A DNA stretch of 64,000 bases from SHXO01 sp964523885 (GCA_964523885.1 CAZFYX010000113.1:1-64000), one strand, 5' to 3'; counted from the stretch's first letter, positions 8,206 through 16,496 are shown. Notes: a model not told the origin generated them from the sequence alone. Numbers and translations are program-made.

Positions 8206-8240
8206 CCCTCTCCCCTCGCGGCAGAGGGTTGGGTTGAGGG
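8206..8240. repeat. Dispersed CCCTCTC inverted repeat, copy 1
   Basis: A 35-base element with a CCCTCTCCCC / GGCAGAGGG stem around TCGC and a tail GGGTTGAGGG. It matches the element at 63655-63689 in about 30 of 35 positions, same orientation. Here it sits a few bases past the stop of the small dioxygenase subunit gene. It resembles widely dispersed REP-like palindromes of proteobacteria, but I cannot assign a named family. Confidence 0.7.
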
Positions 8241-8244
8241 AGTG

Positions 8245-8736
8245 TCACTGGTAGCAGATCTCGCCCCAGCGCTGGATGGTCAGCTCGCCGAGAATGGTCT
8301 GCTGGATCATTGCGCTGCTTGTGTTGGCGACGAAGCGATACGCGGCGCCCGTCGGCAGCAGCGCCTGCTGCCCCCGCTTGAGCCGGATGGTGCCCATGCG
8401 CCGGCCCCTGGGCTCGCCCTTCACCAGCACCGTGCCTTCCTTGCCCGCCGGGGCGACCGGGGCGTCCAGCTTTACGTACTCCACGGTTACATCCCCGTCG
8501 AGCACCACCACGAACTCGTCGTGGCTGCAGGCGTACCAGGGCGAGGTGCCTTCCGCGCGGATGGCCTCGATCACGTACTCGAGGTTCTTCGCGACCGCCA
8601 CCTTCTCCCACGGCCTGGACTTGTTCGCGACCTCGAACACGTTGGAAAACACGTAGTACTTCGGGTTGTCGTTGATGATCTCGATGTGGCCCTTCTCGTA
8701 CTTCTCGAGCGACCCGAAGACGGTCTGGAAAGTCAT
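8245..8736 (-). CDS. Hydroquinone 1,2-dioxygenase, small subunit
   Basis: Small subunit of the two-component hydroquinone dioxygenase, 163 residues (about 18 kDa), the size of HapC/PnpC. It is a single cupin-like barrel: CSHDEFVVVLDGDVTVEY around residue 70-87 and a later RGQQALLPTGAAYRF. It is the first gene of the operon, with a GGAGGAG Shine-Dalgarno sequence. Iron is expected to be held by the large subunit, so this one should be structural. It starts 28 bases from the candidate regulator operator. A free-standing cupin is the alternative, made unlikely by the adjoining large-subunit gene. Confidence 0.85.
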   Translation of the reverse strand: MTFQTVFGSLEKYEKGHIEIINDNPKYYVFSNVFEVANKSRPWEKVAVAKNLEYVIEAIRAEGTSPWYACSHDEFVVVLDGDVTVEYVKLDAPVAPAGKEGTVLVKGEPRGRRMGTIRLKRGQQALLPTGAAYRFVANTSSAMIQQTILGELTIQRWGEICYQ

Positions 8737-8763
8737 GCTCTCCTCCAGGTGATCTGGTTAGCG

Positions 8764-8789
8764 TTGTCCGCAATGTGGACACTTGTCCG
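8764..8789. promoter_or_regulatory. Candidate IclR-family operator: three TGTCC half-sites
   Basis: In the gap between the dioxygenase operon and its divergent regulator, TGTCC (8765-8769), inverted GGACA (8777-8781) and TGTCC again (8784-8788) form a palindrome plus a direct repeat; TTGTCCG recurs exactly with a 19-base period. As I recall, PcaU-type IclR regulators bind a palindrome plus one direct repeat, so the layout fits. TTGTCC at 8783-8788 with TACGAT at 8806-8811 (17-base spacing) could be the regulator's own promoter, which would allow autoregulation. Confidence 0.5.
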
Positions 8790-8910
8790 ATACGCGAACT
8801 TAATCTACGATCCGGAAAAACAGGTGTCAAGCGCCGCGCCGGGGCTTTCCCGTGCTGCGCCGCGACGAAGAACACCAGGAAAGATTCGGGTTGCAATCGG
8901 GGAAGGGCAG

Positions 8911-9750
8911 ATGGTGCAGGGCAAGACCGCGGGATCGAATATCAGCCGCGAAGCCGACGAGACCGAAGACAGCGAAGCGCCGACCGAGTTCGTGCGGGCC
9001 CTGGCCAAAGGGCTGGCCGTCATCGAGGCCTTCGACGGCCAGGCACCGGCCATGACGCTGAGCGACGTGGCGCGGCGTACCAACCTCTCGCGCGGCACCG
9101 CGCGCAGGCTGCTCCACACCCTGGTCGAACTGGGCTATGTGGGATTCGACGGCAAGCTGTTCTCGCTCCGGCCGCGCGTGCTCAACCTCGGCTTCGCCTA
9201 CCTCTACTCCCACAACGTGTGGCAACTCGCGCAGCCGTACCTGGTGGAGGTGGTGGAAAAGCTGCACGAGTCCTGCTCGATCGCGGTGCTCGACGGCACC
9301 GATATCGTCTACGTGGCGCGCGTGCCCACTGCACAGCGGATCATGTCCATCAATCTCGGGCTCGGCACGCGCCTGCCCGCGCTCCACACGTCGATGGGAC
9401 GGGCGATGCTCGCACACCGGCCCGCGTCCGACGTGCGGACGCTGCTCAAGCGCAGCCTGCCGACAAGGCCGTACACGCCCAGGACCGTTACCGACGCACG
9501 CGCGCTGCTCGCGGAGCTCGAGCAGGTGAAGAAGCAGGGCTGGGCCCTGGTGGACCAGGAGCTCGAAGTGGGTCTGCGCTCGCTGGCCGTGCCGATCTTC
9601 GATTTCAACGGCTGCGCCATTGCCGCGCTCAACATCGGCACGCAGGCCTCCCGCTGGACCGTCGGCGCGCTGCAGAAGGACGCGCTGCCGGTGCTGCAAG
9701 CGGCCGCGCAGTCGATCGGTGCGCTGTTCGCACCGGGCAAGGCGCGCTGA
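8911..9750 (+). CDS. IclR-family regulator, PcaR/PcaU/PobR group
   Basis: Probable regulator of the divergent hydroquinone operon. From ATG 8911 it has 279 residues: a winged helix-turn-helix at about 28-90 (FVRALAKGLAVIEAF, then LSDVARRTNLSRGTARRLL), followed by the IclR effector domain with YVARVPTAQRIMSINLGLGTRLPA and VDQELEVGLRSLAVP. The sequence pattern is that of beta-ketoadipate-pathway regulators, which usually activate in the presence of an aromatic acid or 3-oxoadipate. The frame is open upstream to 8179, but that stretch overlaps the dioxygenase gene and is not protein-like. The effector is not known. Confidence 0.87.
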   Translation: MVQGKTAGSNISREADETEDSEAPTEFVRALAKGLAVIEAFDGQAPAMTLSDVARRTNLSRGTARRLLHTLVELGYVGFDGKLFSLRPRVLNLGFAYLYSHNVWQLAQPYLVEVVEKLHESCSIAVLDGTDIVYVARVPTAQRIMSINLGLGTRLPALHTSMGRAMLAHRPASDVRTLLKRSLPTRPYTPRTVTDARALLAELEQVKKQGWALVDQELEVGLRSLAVPIFDFNGCAIAALNIGTQASRWTVGALQKDALPVLQAAAQSIGALFAPGKAR

Positions 9751-9762
9751 GGTGCGGCGGTT

Positions 9763-10146
9763 TCAGTCCCGCAGGTCGCCGTCGATGTAGAGCCAGCGCC
9801 CGTCGCGCCGCTCGAAGCGGCTGGTCTCGTGCAGCCGGTGGGCGCGACCGCCGAGCTTGCTGCGCGCGACGAACTCCACGACGGCGTGATCGCCATCGAC
9901 CTGCTCATGGCGCTTCACCTGCAAGCCCAGCCACTGCAGGCCCTGCGGTCCGGTCTCCAGGTCGGTCGGACACGTCTCGGGTGCCCAGGTCGCGCGCAGG
10001 TAGTCGATCCGCCCCAGCACGTACGCGCTGTAGCGCGAACGCATCAGCGCTGCGGCATCCGGCGCCGCTTCTCCCTCGTGCCACCGCCCGCAGCACGCGG
10101 CATAGGCCATGCCGCTGTCACACGGGCAGGTATCCGGTGAATACAT
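9763..10146 (-). CDS. YchJ-like protein (UPF0225), SEC-C zinc motif
   Basis: A 127-residue protein of the YchJ family, function unknown. The N-terminus CPCDSGMAYAACCGRWHEG is the SEC-C type zinc-binding motif, followed by ALMRSRYSAYVLGRIDYLRATW and a DEF-like C-terminal half (VVEFVARSKLGGRAHRLHETSRF) with an NTF2-like look. It is the last gene of a minus-strand run and lies 3 bases after the protease gene stop. It converges on the IclR gene with only 12 bases between, and no obvious terminator is seen there. Confidence 0.85.
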   Translation of the reverse strand: MYSPDTCPCDSGMAYAACCGRWHEGEAAPDAAALMRSRYSAYVLGRIDYLRATWAPETCPTDLETGPQGLQWLGLQVKRHEQVDGDHAVVEFVARSKLGGRAHRLHETSRFERRDGRWLYIDGDLRD

Positions 10147-10149
10147 GGA

Positions 10150-10728
10150 TCAACTCCGGTACAGGCTCCGACAGCGCTCCAGTTCGGCCCGGCTCGGTCG
10201 CGGGTGCGCATCGACCTCCTCGGGACTGCCGCTCGCGCTCATCAGGAATCCGGGTTGCAGCGTGTGGGTCAGCCCGAGCGCGTGGCCGATCTCATGGGCA
10301 ACCACGAGGCGCAGCTCCACCACCGTGCGCACCGTCTGGGGCGTGAGCAGGATGTCCACCTCCACGGCGCGCCCGGCCTCCACCCAGCCGAGCGTGACGC
10401 CGCCGGCGTCGCCATCCCGCAGGGCGTTGTAAAGGCTGCGGCTCCAGCCCAGGGTACTGCGGTCATCCCGGATCCCGGGAGCCGCCGTCGTCGGGCCCCC
10501 GTACTCGAAGATCACGCCGCAGGACGCCCAGGCACGCGTGGCATATTCAATCGCCTCGAGCACCCGGTCGCTGGTGACGGCAGGCGGTGCGCCGGTGTGG
10601 TTGTAGTACCACACCAGACGGCCGTCGCGCACCGGAGCGAGCCCGAGCGTGACCTCGGCTGCGCCGCCCATTGCCGGGCAAGCGAGCAGCGGCAGGACGG
10701 CGAGCGCGCGCCGCGCAGCCCGGCGCAT
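10150..10728 (-). CDS. Secreted matrixin-like metalloprotease
   Basis: A 192-residue putative zinc peptidase with an N-terminal signal sequence (RRAARRALAVLPLLACPAMG). The extended zinc motif HEIGHALGLTH at 145-155 (three His and the catalytic Glu) and a following FLMS Met-turn define the metzincin/matrixin class. Upstream, WYYNHTGAPP and the segment around residue 60-75 fit the N-terminal half of a minimal M10 domain. A Cys in the signal region is not in a clear lipobox. It lies between the Kdo hydroxylase gene (8-base gap) and the YchJ gene. Substrate unknown. The ATG at 10728 was chosen because upstream sequence overlaps the neighbouring gene. Confidence 0.75.
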   Translation of the reverse strand: MRRAARRALAVLPLLACPAMGGAAEVTLGLAPVRDGRLVWYYNHTGAPPAVTSDRVLEAIEYATRAWASCGVIFEYGGPTTAAPGIRDDRSTLGWSRSLYNALRDGDAGGVTLGWVEAGRAVEVDILLTPQTVRTVVELRLVVAHEIGHALGLTHTLQPGFLMSASGSPEEVDAHPRPSRAELERCRSLYRS

Positions 10729-10736
10729 GTGTGCGC

Positions 10737-11618
10737 TCAGACCAGCGTGCGCCCGGTCATCCGCTCGAGCACACGCAACGGCGCGCGCTCCGGATGACGC
10801 ATGGCGTCCACCGGCAGCATCCAGGTCTGCTCGAGCATCATCGCGCCGCTCATTACCGCATGCAGGACCTGGTCGGAAAACACGATCCAGGTCGAGCCGG
10901 GTGGAAACTCCACCTGCAGCTGGGGCGACTCGCGCTGGTAATGCAGATCCGCCTTTACGCGGTCGTGCAACTCCAGCATGTAGTGGTCGAACGCGGAACG
11001 GCGGCGCTTCGTGACCTGCAGCGCCCGGAGCAGAGTGGCTTCCCCGGGCAGCTGTCGGCGCGCCCGCGGCAGGATCCTGGCCGCCATGTCGGGAAACGGC
11101 TCCCCCACACGCCAGACTCGCGGCACGCCCACCGGGTTGACGTTGGTGAACACGCGCAACAGCCGCGCACCATTGGTCGGGTTGGAGGGAAAGGCGTCCG
11201 GATGCAGGCGCGTGTCGTCCTTGCGCCACGAACTCACGCGACCCTCGATCTCGAAGGGGCGGAAGCTGGTGTTGCCGAGCTTCAGGTGCGGTACATATTG
11301 CGGGAACAGCCCATGCACCAGCTGCTGGGCCTGGTTACCGAAGCGTTCGAGCATGCCTGCCATACCGGCCAGATCCTGCGGGTCGCCCGCAGCACCGCGC
11401 AGGCGGCGCTCTTTCCCGCGAAGGTAGATGTTCTTCGACTTGCCATCGGACCAGCGCGTGGACAGGAATCGCCGCTCGTCCGGTCGAATGTCGAACCCCA
11501 GCAGCGGCAGGAACAGGACTTTTCCAGCCTCCAAGGCGTCGATCGCCAACAACTCCGCGGCACCTTCGGACACCGACCAGACGTTGATGGCAAGCTGGAC
11601 GATAAGCTCCAGATCCAT
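10737..11618 (-). CDS. Kdo 3-hydroxylase-like Fe(II)/2-oxoglutarate oxygenase
   Basis: A 293-residue homologue of KdoO, the enzyme that hydroxylates the 3-deoxy-D-manno-octulosonic acid (Kdo) of the LPS inner core to Ko. An HxD iron motif is seen at LHPDAFPS near residue 138 and a distal His at DQVLHAV near residue 250, followed by an MLEQTWMLPV segment. TNVNPVGVPRVWRVGEPF in the middle is typical of this family. It follows a glycosyltransferase gene on the same strand and precedes the matrixin gene, which fits an envelope role. The assignment is by recognised pattern; the substrate could be another LPS sugar. Confidence 0.8.
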   Translation of the reverse strand: MDLELIVQLAINVWSVSEGAAELLAIDALEAGKVLFLPLLGFDIRPDERRFLSTRWSDGKSKNIYLRGKERRLRGAAGDPQDLAGMAGMLERFGNQAQQLVHGLFPQYVPHLKLGNTSFRPFEIEGRVSSWRKDDTRLHPDAFPSNPTNGARLLRVFTNVNPVGVPRVWRVGEPFPDMAARILPRARRQLPGEATLLRALQVTKRRRSAFDHYMLELHDRVKADLHYQRESPQLQVEFPPGSTWIVFSDQVLHAVMSGAMMLEQTWMLPVDAMRHPERAPLRVLERMTGRTLV

Positions 11619-11673
11619 GAGAGTGTGCAGGGTTCAGATAGCCGAATGTCATTGTAGCGCACCGGCACTACAG

Positions 11674-12777
11674 TCACGAACGGGGTGCAACTCCATGCTC
11701 GGCCAGCACCTCGCGGTAGATGGCCAGATTGCCCTCCACCATGCTGTCCAGCGAGAACTCCCGCGCCACGAGGGCGCGCCCGCCCTCGCCCAACCGCCGC
11801 GCCAGGACGGGGTCCCGTAGCAGACGAGCGATCGCGTCACGCAACGCGCCCGCATCGCCCGGCGGCACGAGCAGCCCGTTCTCGCCATCGCGCACCGCTT
11901 CGGGGATGCCGCCCGCGCGACAGGCCACGATCGGCACGCCGGCGGCGGAGGCCTGCAGCAGCGAGACGCCGAGGCCCTCGCGGTAGGCCGGATGCACCAC
12001 CAGGTCGAGGCACGGCAGGATGCGCGGCAGATCGTCGCGGAACCCGGCCAGCTGCACGCGCCGTGCCATCCCGCCTGCGCCGATCATCTCCCGCAACCGC
12101 CCCTCCAGCCCACCCTTGCCGAAGAACAGCACGTGCAGGTCCGGGAACTCGGCAAGCAGCGGTGGCAGGGCCTCCAGCAGCAGCAGGTGGCCCTTGCGCT
12201 CGATCAGCTGCGCGACCACGCCCAGCGCCCTGGACTCTGGCGGCAGCCCGAACTGGGACCGGAACCAGGACAGGTCGCGCGGCCCCTGGTAGGGCGCGGG
12301 GTCGACCACGCTGCGCACCACCCGCAATCGCTGCGGTGACAGCCCTTCCGCGAGCTTGAGCTGCGCGATGCCGTCGGAGATCGCGACCACGCGATGATGC
12401 AGGCGATACTTGAGGCGCACCGACCAGCGCGGCTCGGGGTTGTCCTGGCGGCGGGAGTAGATCACCGGCAGCCCCGCCAGCCGCGCGGCAATGCCGCCCA
12501 TGACGTCGGCGCCGATGCGGCTGTGCAGGTGCACGATGTCCGGCTGCACGCGACGCATCAGGCGGCCCAGGCGCCACGCCATCAGGACGTCCACGTCTCC
12601 CCACATCGGCATCTCGTGCACTTCAGCGAACGGTGCGGCGGCCCGAGCCAATGCACAGCCACGCGGACAGGCGAGCACGTTGCGGACACCGCGCGCATGC
12701 AGGCCCTGCAGCAGGTAGAGCACCTGCTGTGCGCCGCCGTACAGGTTGCGGCCGGCCTCCACGTGCAGCACCTTCAT
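11674..12777 (-). CDS. Glycosyltransferase, GT4/GT1-like
   Basis: A 367-residue GT-B retaining glycosyltransferase. The N-terminus MKVLHVEAGRNLYGGAQQV is the usual donor-binding start, and the C-terminal half carries VVHPAYREGLGVSLLQASAAG with the conserved Glu pair region. ATG 12777 is preferred because GGAG precedes it; an in-frame ATG lies 4 codons upstream. Placed just before the Kdo hydroxylase gene, it probably acts on LPS core or another envelope glycan. Donor and acceptor are unknown. Confidence 0.8.
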   Translation of the reverse strand: MKVLHVEAGRNLYGGAQQVLYLLQGLHARGVRNVLACPRGCALARAAAPFAEVHEMPMWGDVDVLMAWRLGRLMRRVQPDIVHLHSRIGADVMGGIAARLAGLPVIYSRRQDNPEPRWSVRLKYRLHHRVVAISDGIAQLKLAEGLSPQRLRVVRSVVDPAPYQGPRDLSWFRSQFGLPPESRALGVVAQLIERKGHLLLLEALPPLLAEFPDLHVLFFGKGGLEGRLREMIGAGGMARRVQLAGFRDDLPRILPCLDLVVHPAYREGLGVSLLQASAAGVPIVACRAGGIPEAVRDGENGLLVPPGDAGALRDAIARLLRDPVLARRLGEGGRALVAREFSLDSMVEGNLAIYREVLAEHGVAPRS

Positions 12778-12885
12778 GCGCGGCTCCATGCGAGAGGCGG
12801 TACTGCAGCCAGATGGGTGGGGTGCGAAGGGACGGGTAGACGGGTCATGGCAGGCGCGAACGCCGAGGACAGGTGCGCAAGGCTA

Positions 12886-14481
12886 TCACTGCGCGGCGCT
12901 GACGAGGTGACGCGCGAGCGCCTGCAATGCCGCAGGATCCACCGACTCGGTGTCGATCCGGGTGCAGACTGCCTCCTCATCGGGCCCGAGCGGCTCCTGC
13001 GCGCGCAGCTGCGCCTCCAGCACCACGCGCCCGGCCTCGGAGGCGTCGGCGCCTGCTGCCGCGCGCCAATCGACGCGCTGATACAGCGTCTCGACGCGTG
13101 CAACGAAGTGTGCGATCCGGAACGGCACCCGCAGTCGCGCGGCCAGCGCCCGGAAGGGCTCGCGCAGCGCACGCCTCAGGAAGGTCGCATCCACCAGCAC
13201 CGTGAAGCCGCCTGAGAGGATCGCCGCTGCGAGCGCGAGCAGGTGCGCGTAGGCGTCCTGCGAGGCCGCGGGAGTGTAGATGCCGCCGCCTACCGCCGAC
13301 CCCGAGTGCGCCGATGCGTGAAGGCCGTGGAGGCGCTTGCGCTCGACATCGGAGCGGATGCGCACAGCACCGATGGTCTCGAGCATGACTTGCGAGCACG
13401 TGGTCTTTCCGGAGCCGGACAAACCATGAAGGATCACCAGCGCCGGCTCGGGCGCGCAGGCCACGCGGTGGGCCAGCTCGAGATGCAGCCGGCACTTTCC
13501 GGCCATGGCCTGCAGCGCTTGCGTGCCCGCATCCGCCTGCGCTGCGCGCATGGCGGCGATCTTGGCTCGCACCAGCGCGCGATACACGACGTAGTAGCGC
13601 AGGACCCGAACCCCCTCGTAGTCGCCGGTCGTCTCGAGATAGGTGTTCAGGAAGCGCGCGCCGAGATCCTCGCGTCGGCGCACGGCCAGGTCCATCACGA
13701 CGAACGCGATCTCGTTCATGAGGTCGATCCAGCGCAGCGCAGGATTGAACTCGATCGCGTCGAAGATCCGTACCTCGCCGTCGATCAGCACCATGTTGGC
13801 GAGGTGCAGGTCGCCGTGGCATTCACGCACGAAGCCTGCGCGCCGGCGCAGCTCGAACAGCGGGGTCAGCACGCGGCTCTGCTCTTCGGTCCACTGCCGC
13901 AGGCGCTGCAGCAGCGCGACGTCGTTGGCCACGGCGAGCAGCTGCGCGAGCTGGTCGAAGTTCTGCAGGGCCGGCGCGATGATGCCCCCGGCACTTCCGA
14001 ATGCGGTGTCCGGCCCAGCGGGAGGGAGCGACTGGTGGAACTGCGCCACCTGGGCCGCAAGGGCATCCAGCTGCGCGGGGAGCAACTCGCCGCGTTCGAG
14101 CACGTGCTCGAGCAGGCCTTCCTGGGAGAAGCGGCGCATCTTCACCGCGTACTCGATCGGAGCGCCCTCGCCCTCGACCCGCGGTGCGGCCGCGGTCCCG
14201 GTGATGGGCACCACGGCGAGGTACAGATCCGGCGCGAGCCGGCGATTGATGCGCAGCTCCTCGTCACAGAAGCGGCGCCGCTGTGCCAGCGTGGAGAAGT
14301 CGAGAAAACCCAGGTTCAGCGGCTTCTTGGTCTTGTAGGCGTGCTCGCCGACCAGGAAGACGTGCGAGATGTGCGTCTCGAGGTGCTCGACGGGTTGCGG
14401 GTCGGGCCAGGCGCGCGGCGACAGGAGCCCGCTGACGAGATCATCGTGCGCGCGCTCGGCGGGGCGCCTGACGATGCCCAT
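12886..14481 (-). CDS. Two-domain protein: APH-type kinase fold plus AAA P-loop ATPase
   Basis: A 531-residue fusion. The N-terminal part (about 1-320) has the aminoglycoside phosphotransferase/kinase fold, with the catalytic loop CHGDLHLANMV and downstream FDAIEF. The C-terminal part starts with a P-loop HGLSGSGKTT near residue 345 and continues as a small AAA_33-type kinase domain. Such fusions are widespread in proteobacteria and are annotated only by domain; the substrate is unknown. It sits between a GH57 glucan enzyme and a glycosyltransferase, suggesting phosphorylation of a sugar or nucleotide, but this is inference. Antibiotic resistance should not be concluded from the APH label. 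Confidence 0.82.
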   Translation of the reverse strand: MGIVRRPAERAHDDLVSGLLSPRAWPDPQPVEHLETHISHVFLVGEHAYKTKKPLNLGFLDFSTLAQRRRFCDEELRINRRLAPDLYLAVVPITGTAAAPRVEGEGAPIEYAVKMRRFSQEGLLEHVLERGELLPAQLDALAAQVAQFHQSLPPAGPDTAFGSAGGIIAPALQNFDQLAQLLAVANDVALLQRLRQWTEEQSRVLTPLFELRRRAGFVRECHGDLHLANMVLIDGEVRIFDAIEFNPALRWIDLMNEIAFVVMDLAVRRREDLGARFLNTYLETTGDYEGVRVLRYYVVYRALVRAKIAAMRAAQADAGTQALQAMAGKCRLHLELAHRVACAPEPALVILHGLSGSGKTTCSQVMLETIGAVRIRSDVERKRLHGLHASAHSGSAVGGGIYTPAASQDAYAHLLALAAAILSGGFTVLVDATFLRRALREPFRALAARLRVPFRIAHFVARVETLYQRVDWRAAAGADASEAGRVVLEAQLRAQEPLGPDEEAVCTRIDTESVDPAALQALARHLVSAAQ

Positions 14482-14492
14482 GTGGCGGTCCG

Positions 14493-16496
14493 TTACGCGC
14501 GGCGGACTTCGAGTGCGATGGCGAAGCTGTTCAGCCCGGGCAGCAGATCGCAGCGCAGGGTCAGGGTGACGGCCTGCATGACTTTCTCGAACCCTTCCTC
14601 CGACTGCGACACGGTGTGGTGCGGGCGCGCCGACAGGCGGACCGGCTCGCTGCACAGGACCTCGATGGTGCCGCCCAGCACCTGGTCTTCCAGTGCCAGG
14701 GTGGTCACGCCGGGCAACTCGAGCGGCTGGCCGAACCCGCCGGGAATGCGTCCCTCGAACACATAACGGCCCATGAAGCCGTCGCAGCTCGGCATCGCGA
14801 GGTTCAGCTCGGTCTCGAACGTCCCCTCGGCAACGGCCTGGATGCGGTAGCGCACGGTCAGGCGGTTGTCGGCCAGGCTGATCTGCTTGTCGATCGTGGT
14901 GGGCCCGCACGCACCGCGGAAGGCCGTCTCCGAGGGCGTCGTGGTCCCGGCCGCCGCAGCGTACGCCGGCAGCTCCCACCGCGTGTCGTGCGATCGGCAG
15001 CGATCGAGGAACAGCGCGCAGGGCCGGGTGTCGGGCTCGATGTCCGCAGGCTCGATCGGGTGCTTGAAGCTCACCCTATCGTGTGCCGAGGCGATGCCCT
15101 CGTGCTGCGCCTGCTGCTGCTCGCCCAGGTGCATCTTGCGATAGTAGTGCTCGTCTCGCCGCTGCAGCGTGTCGCCGAAATTGTGTCGCAGCGAGTAGGA
15201 ATCGAGCTCGACCACCGCCGCATCGGCGTCGCAGCGGACCACGGCCTGGAGGATGCCGTTGTGCAGGAACAGTTCGGCCACGCCGTCCAGGTCGAGGTCC
15301 ATGCAGGGAGCCGGCGCGCGCGGCGCGACCTTGTCCAGCGCCCCTTCGAGCTCGACCATGGCGTTGTACACCGCACGCCGCAGGTGCGGCAGGTACAGCC
15401 CGCCGAACAGGCCGTGCCAGTACGCGTCGTTGGCCTGTGCGCGGTAGAGCAGGTCGATCATGCGCGGCGAGCGTGAAGCCACCGGCAGCGCGTCGACGCG
15501 TGCGGACAGCGCGAGCATGCGCTTGTGCATCCAGTTCGCCTCGCTGTAGCGCGAGAGGAAGTTCTTCCACATGCCGCCGCGCAGGAACGCCTTGTCGCGC
15601 TCGTAGTCGCCGTGGTTGCGCTCCTGCTGCACCAGGTCGGCGTACGCGTGCGCGCGCTCGGCGGGCAGCGTCCACTCGTTCATCTCGATGTAGGAGGTGG
15701 TCGGCAGGTAGATCACCCCCCGGGTACGGGCCTGGCGGCGGAAGTCGTCGAAGTGCTGGGTGCGGATCTGCGGCGAGGCCAGAACGGCCTCGAGGAACGC
15801 CTGCAGCCAGCCCTTCTCGTACACCCACTCGTAGGTCTCGGGCCAGATGCCGAACTTCTCGATGTCATCGAAGTAGACCGCGGCCGCATGCTCGCCTGCG
15901 CTCTCGATGAAGCTCACGGCATCCTGCGCCGAAGCGAAGGGGATGCGATAGCGCAGACCCTCGGAGATCGGGAACAGGTCGATGACGCGGCCGTCCTCTT
16001 CGGTGCTGAAGTAGCCGCCGAGCTCGGGCAGCGTCTTGCCGGTGCAGAGGAAGTGGTAGTCGTCCACCGTCACGTAGTCGATCCCTGCATCGACCAGGGC
16101 GGGCACCACGGCGCTGTCCCATACGCGCTCGGTCAGCCAGGCGCCGCGCGGGCGCTGCCCGACCAGCCGTTCGAGCCGGTGCGACAGTGCCCGTACCTGG
16201 CCGATGCGGTCGCGCGACGGGATCGAGGCGAGCACCGGTTCCATGTCCCCGCCGCCGAACAGCTCGGCCTGGCCGCGCGCCACCATCTCGCGCAGCAGCG
16301 CCATGTCGCCGGGGTGGTGGTCGAACAGGTACTGCAGCAGCCAGCCGCTGAAGTGCGCCGCGAAGCGGAAGTCGGGATAGCGGTGCAGGGTTTGCAGGAA
16401 CGGCCGGTAGCAGCGCGCGTGCGCGTGCTCGACGACTTCCGGGAAGTTGCCGGCGGGCTGGTGGGCGTGGACGCCGAGGAGCAGGGAGACCGTCAT
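14493..16496 (-). CDS. GH57 4-alpha-glucanotransferase
   Basis: A 667-residue glycoside hydrolase family 57 enzyme of the Thermococcus 4-alpha-glucanotransferase type. The nucleophile region GAWLTERVWD places Glu at residue 123, the same number as in the T. litoralis enzyme, and YFDDIEKFGIWPE at 208-220 carries the acid/base Asp. A C-terminal beta-rich domain (about 390-667) is present as in that enzyme. It would transfer glucan segments during glycogen turnover. ATG 16496 is chosen; the frame continues upstream only into the mirror spacer. A second GH57 gene and glgC lie upstream on the same strand. Confidence 0.87.
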   Translation of the reverse strand: MTVSLLLGVHAHQPAGNFPEVVEHAHARCYRPFLQTLHRYPDFRFAAHFSGWLLQYLFDHHPGDMALLREMVARGQAELFGGGDMEPVLASIPSRDRIGQVRALSHRLERLVGQRPRGAWLTERVWDSAVVPALVDAGIDYVTVDDYHFLCTGKTLPELGGYFSTEEDGRVIDLFPISEGLRYRIPFASAQDAVSFIESAGEHAAAVYFDDIEKFGIWPETYEWVYEKGWLQAFLEAVLASPQIRTQHFDDFRRQARTRGVIYLPTTSYIEMNEWTLPAERAHAYADLVQQERNHGDYERDKAFLRGGMWKNFLSRYSEANWMHKRMLALSARVDALPVASRSPRMIDLLYRAQANDAYWHGLFGGLYLPHLRRAVYNAMVELEGALDKVAPRAPAPCMDLDLDGVAELFLHNGILQAVVRCDADAAVVELDSYSLRHNFGDTLQRRDEHYYRKMHLGEQQQAQHEGIASAHDRVSFKHPIEPADIEPDTRPCALFLDRCRSHDTRWELPAYAAAAGTTTPSETAFRGACGPTTIDKQISLADNRLTVRYRIQAVAEGTFETELNLAMPSCDGFMGRYVFEGRIPGGFGQPLELPGVTTLALEDQVLGGTIEVLCSEPVRLSARPHHTVSQSEEGFEKVMQAVTLTLRCDLLPGLNSFAIALEVRRA

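Noticed and set aside
9751..9762. Terminator between convergent IclR and YchJ genes
   Set aside because: Only 12 bases are available and no stem with U-run is present.
12886..14481. Aminoglycoside resistance gene
   Set aside because: The kinase fold is shared by many non-resistance proteins; the AAA fusion and context do not indicate resistance.
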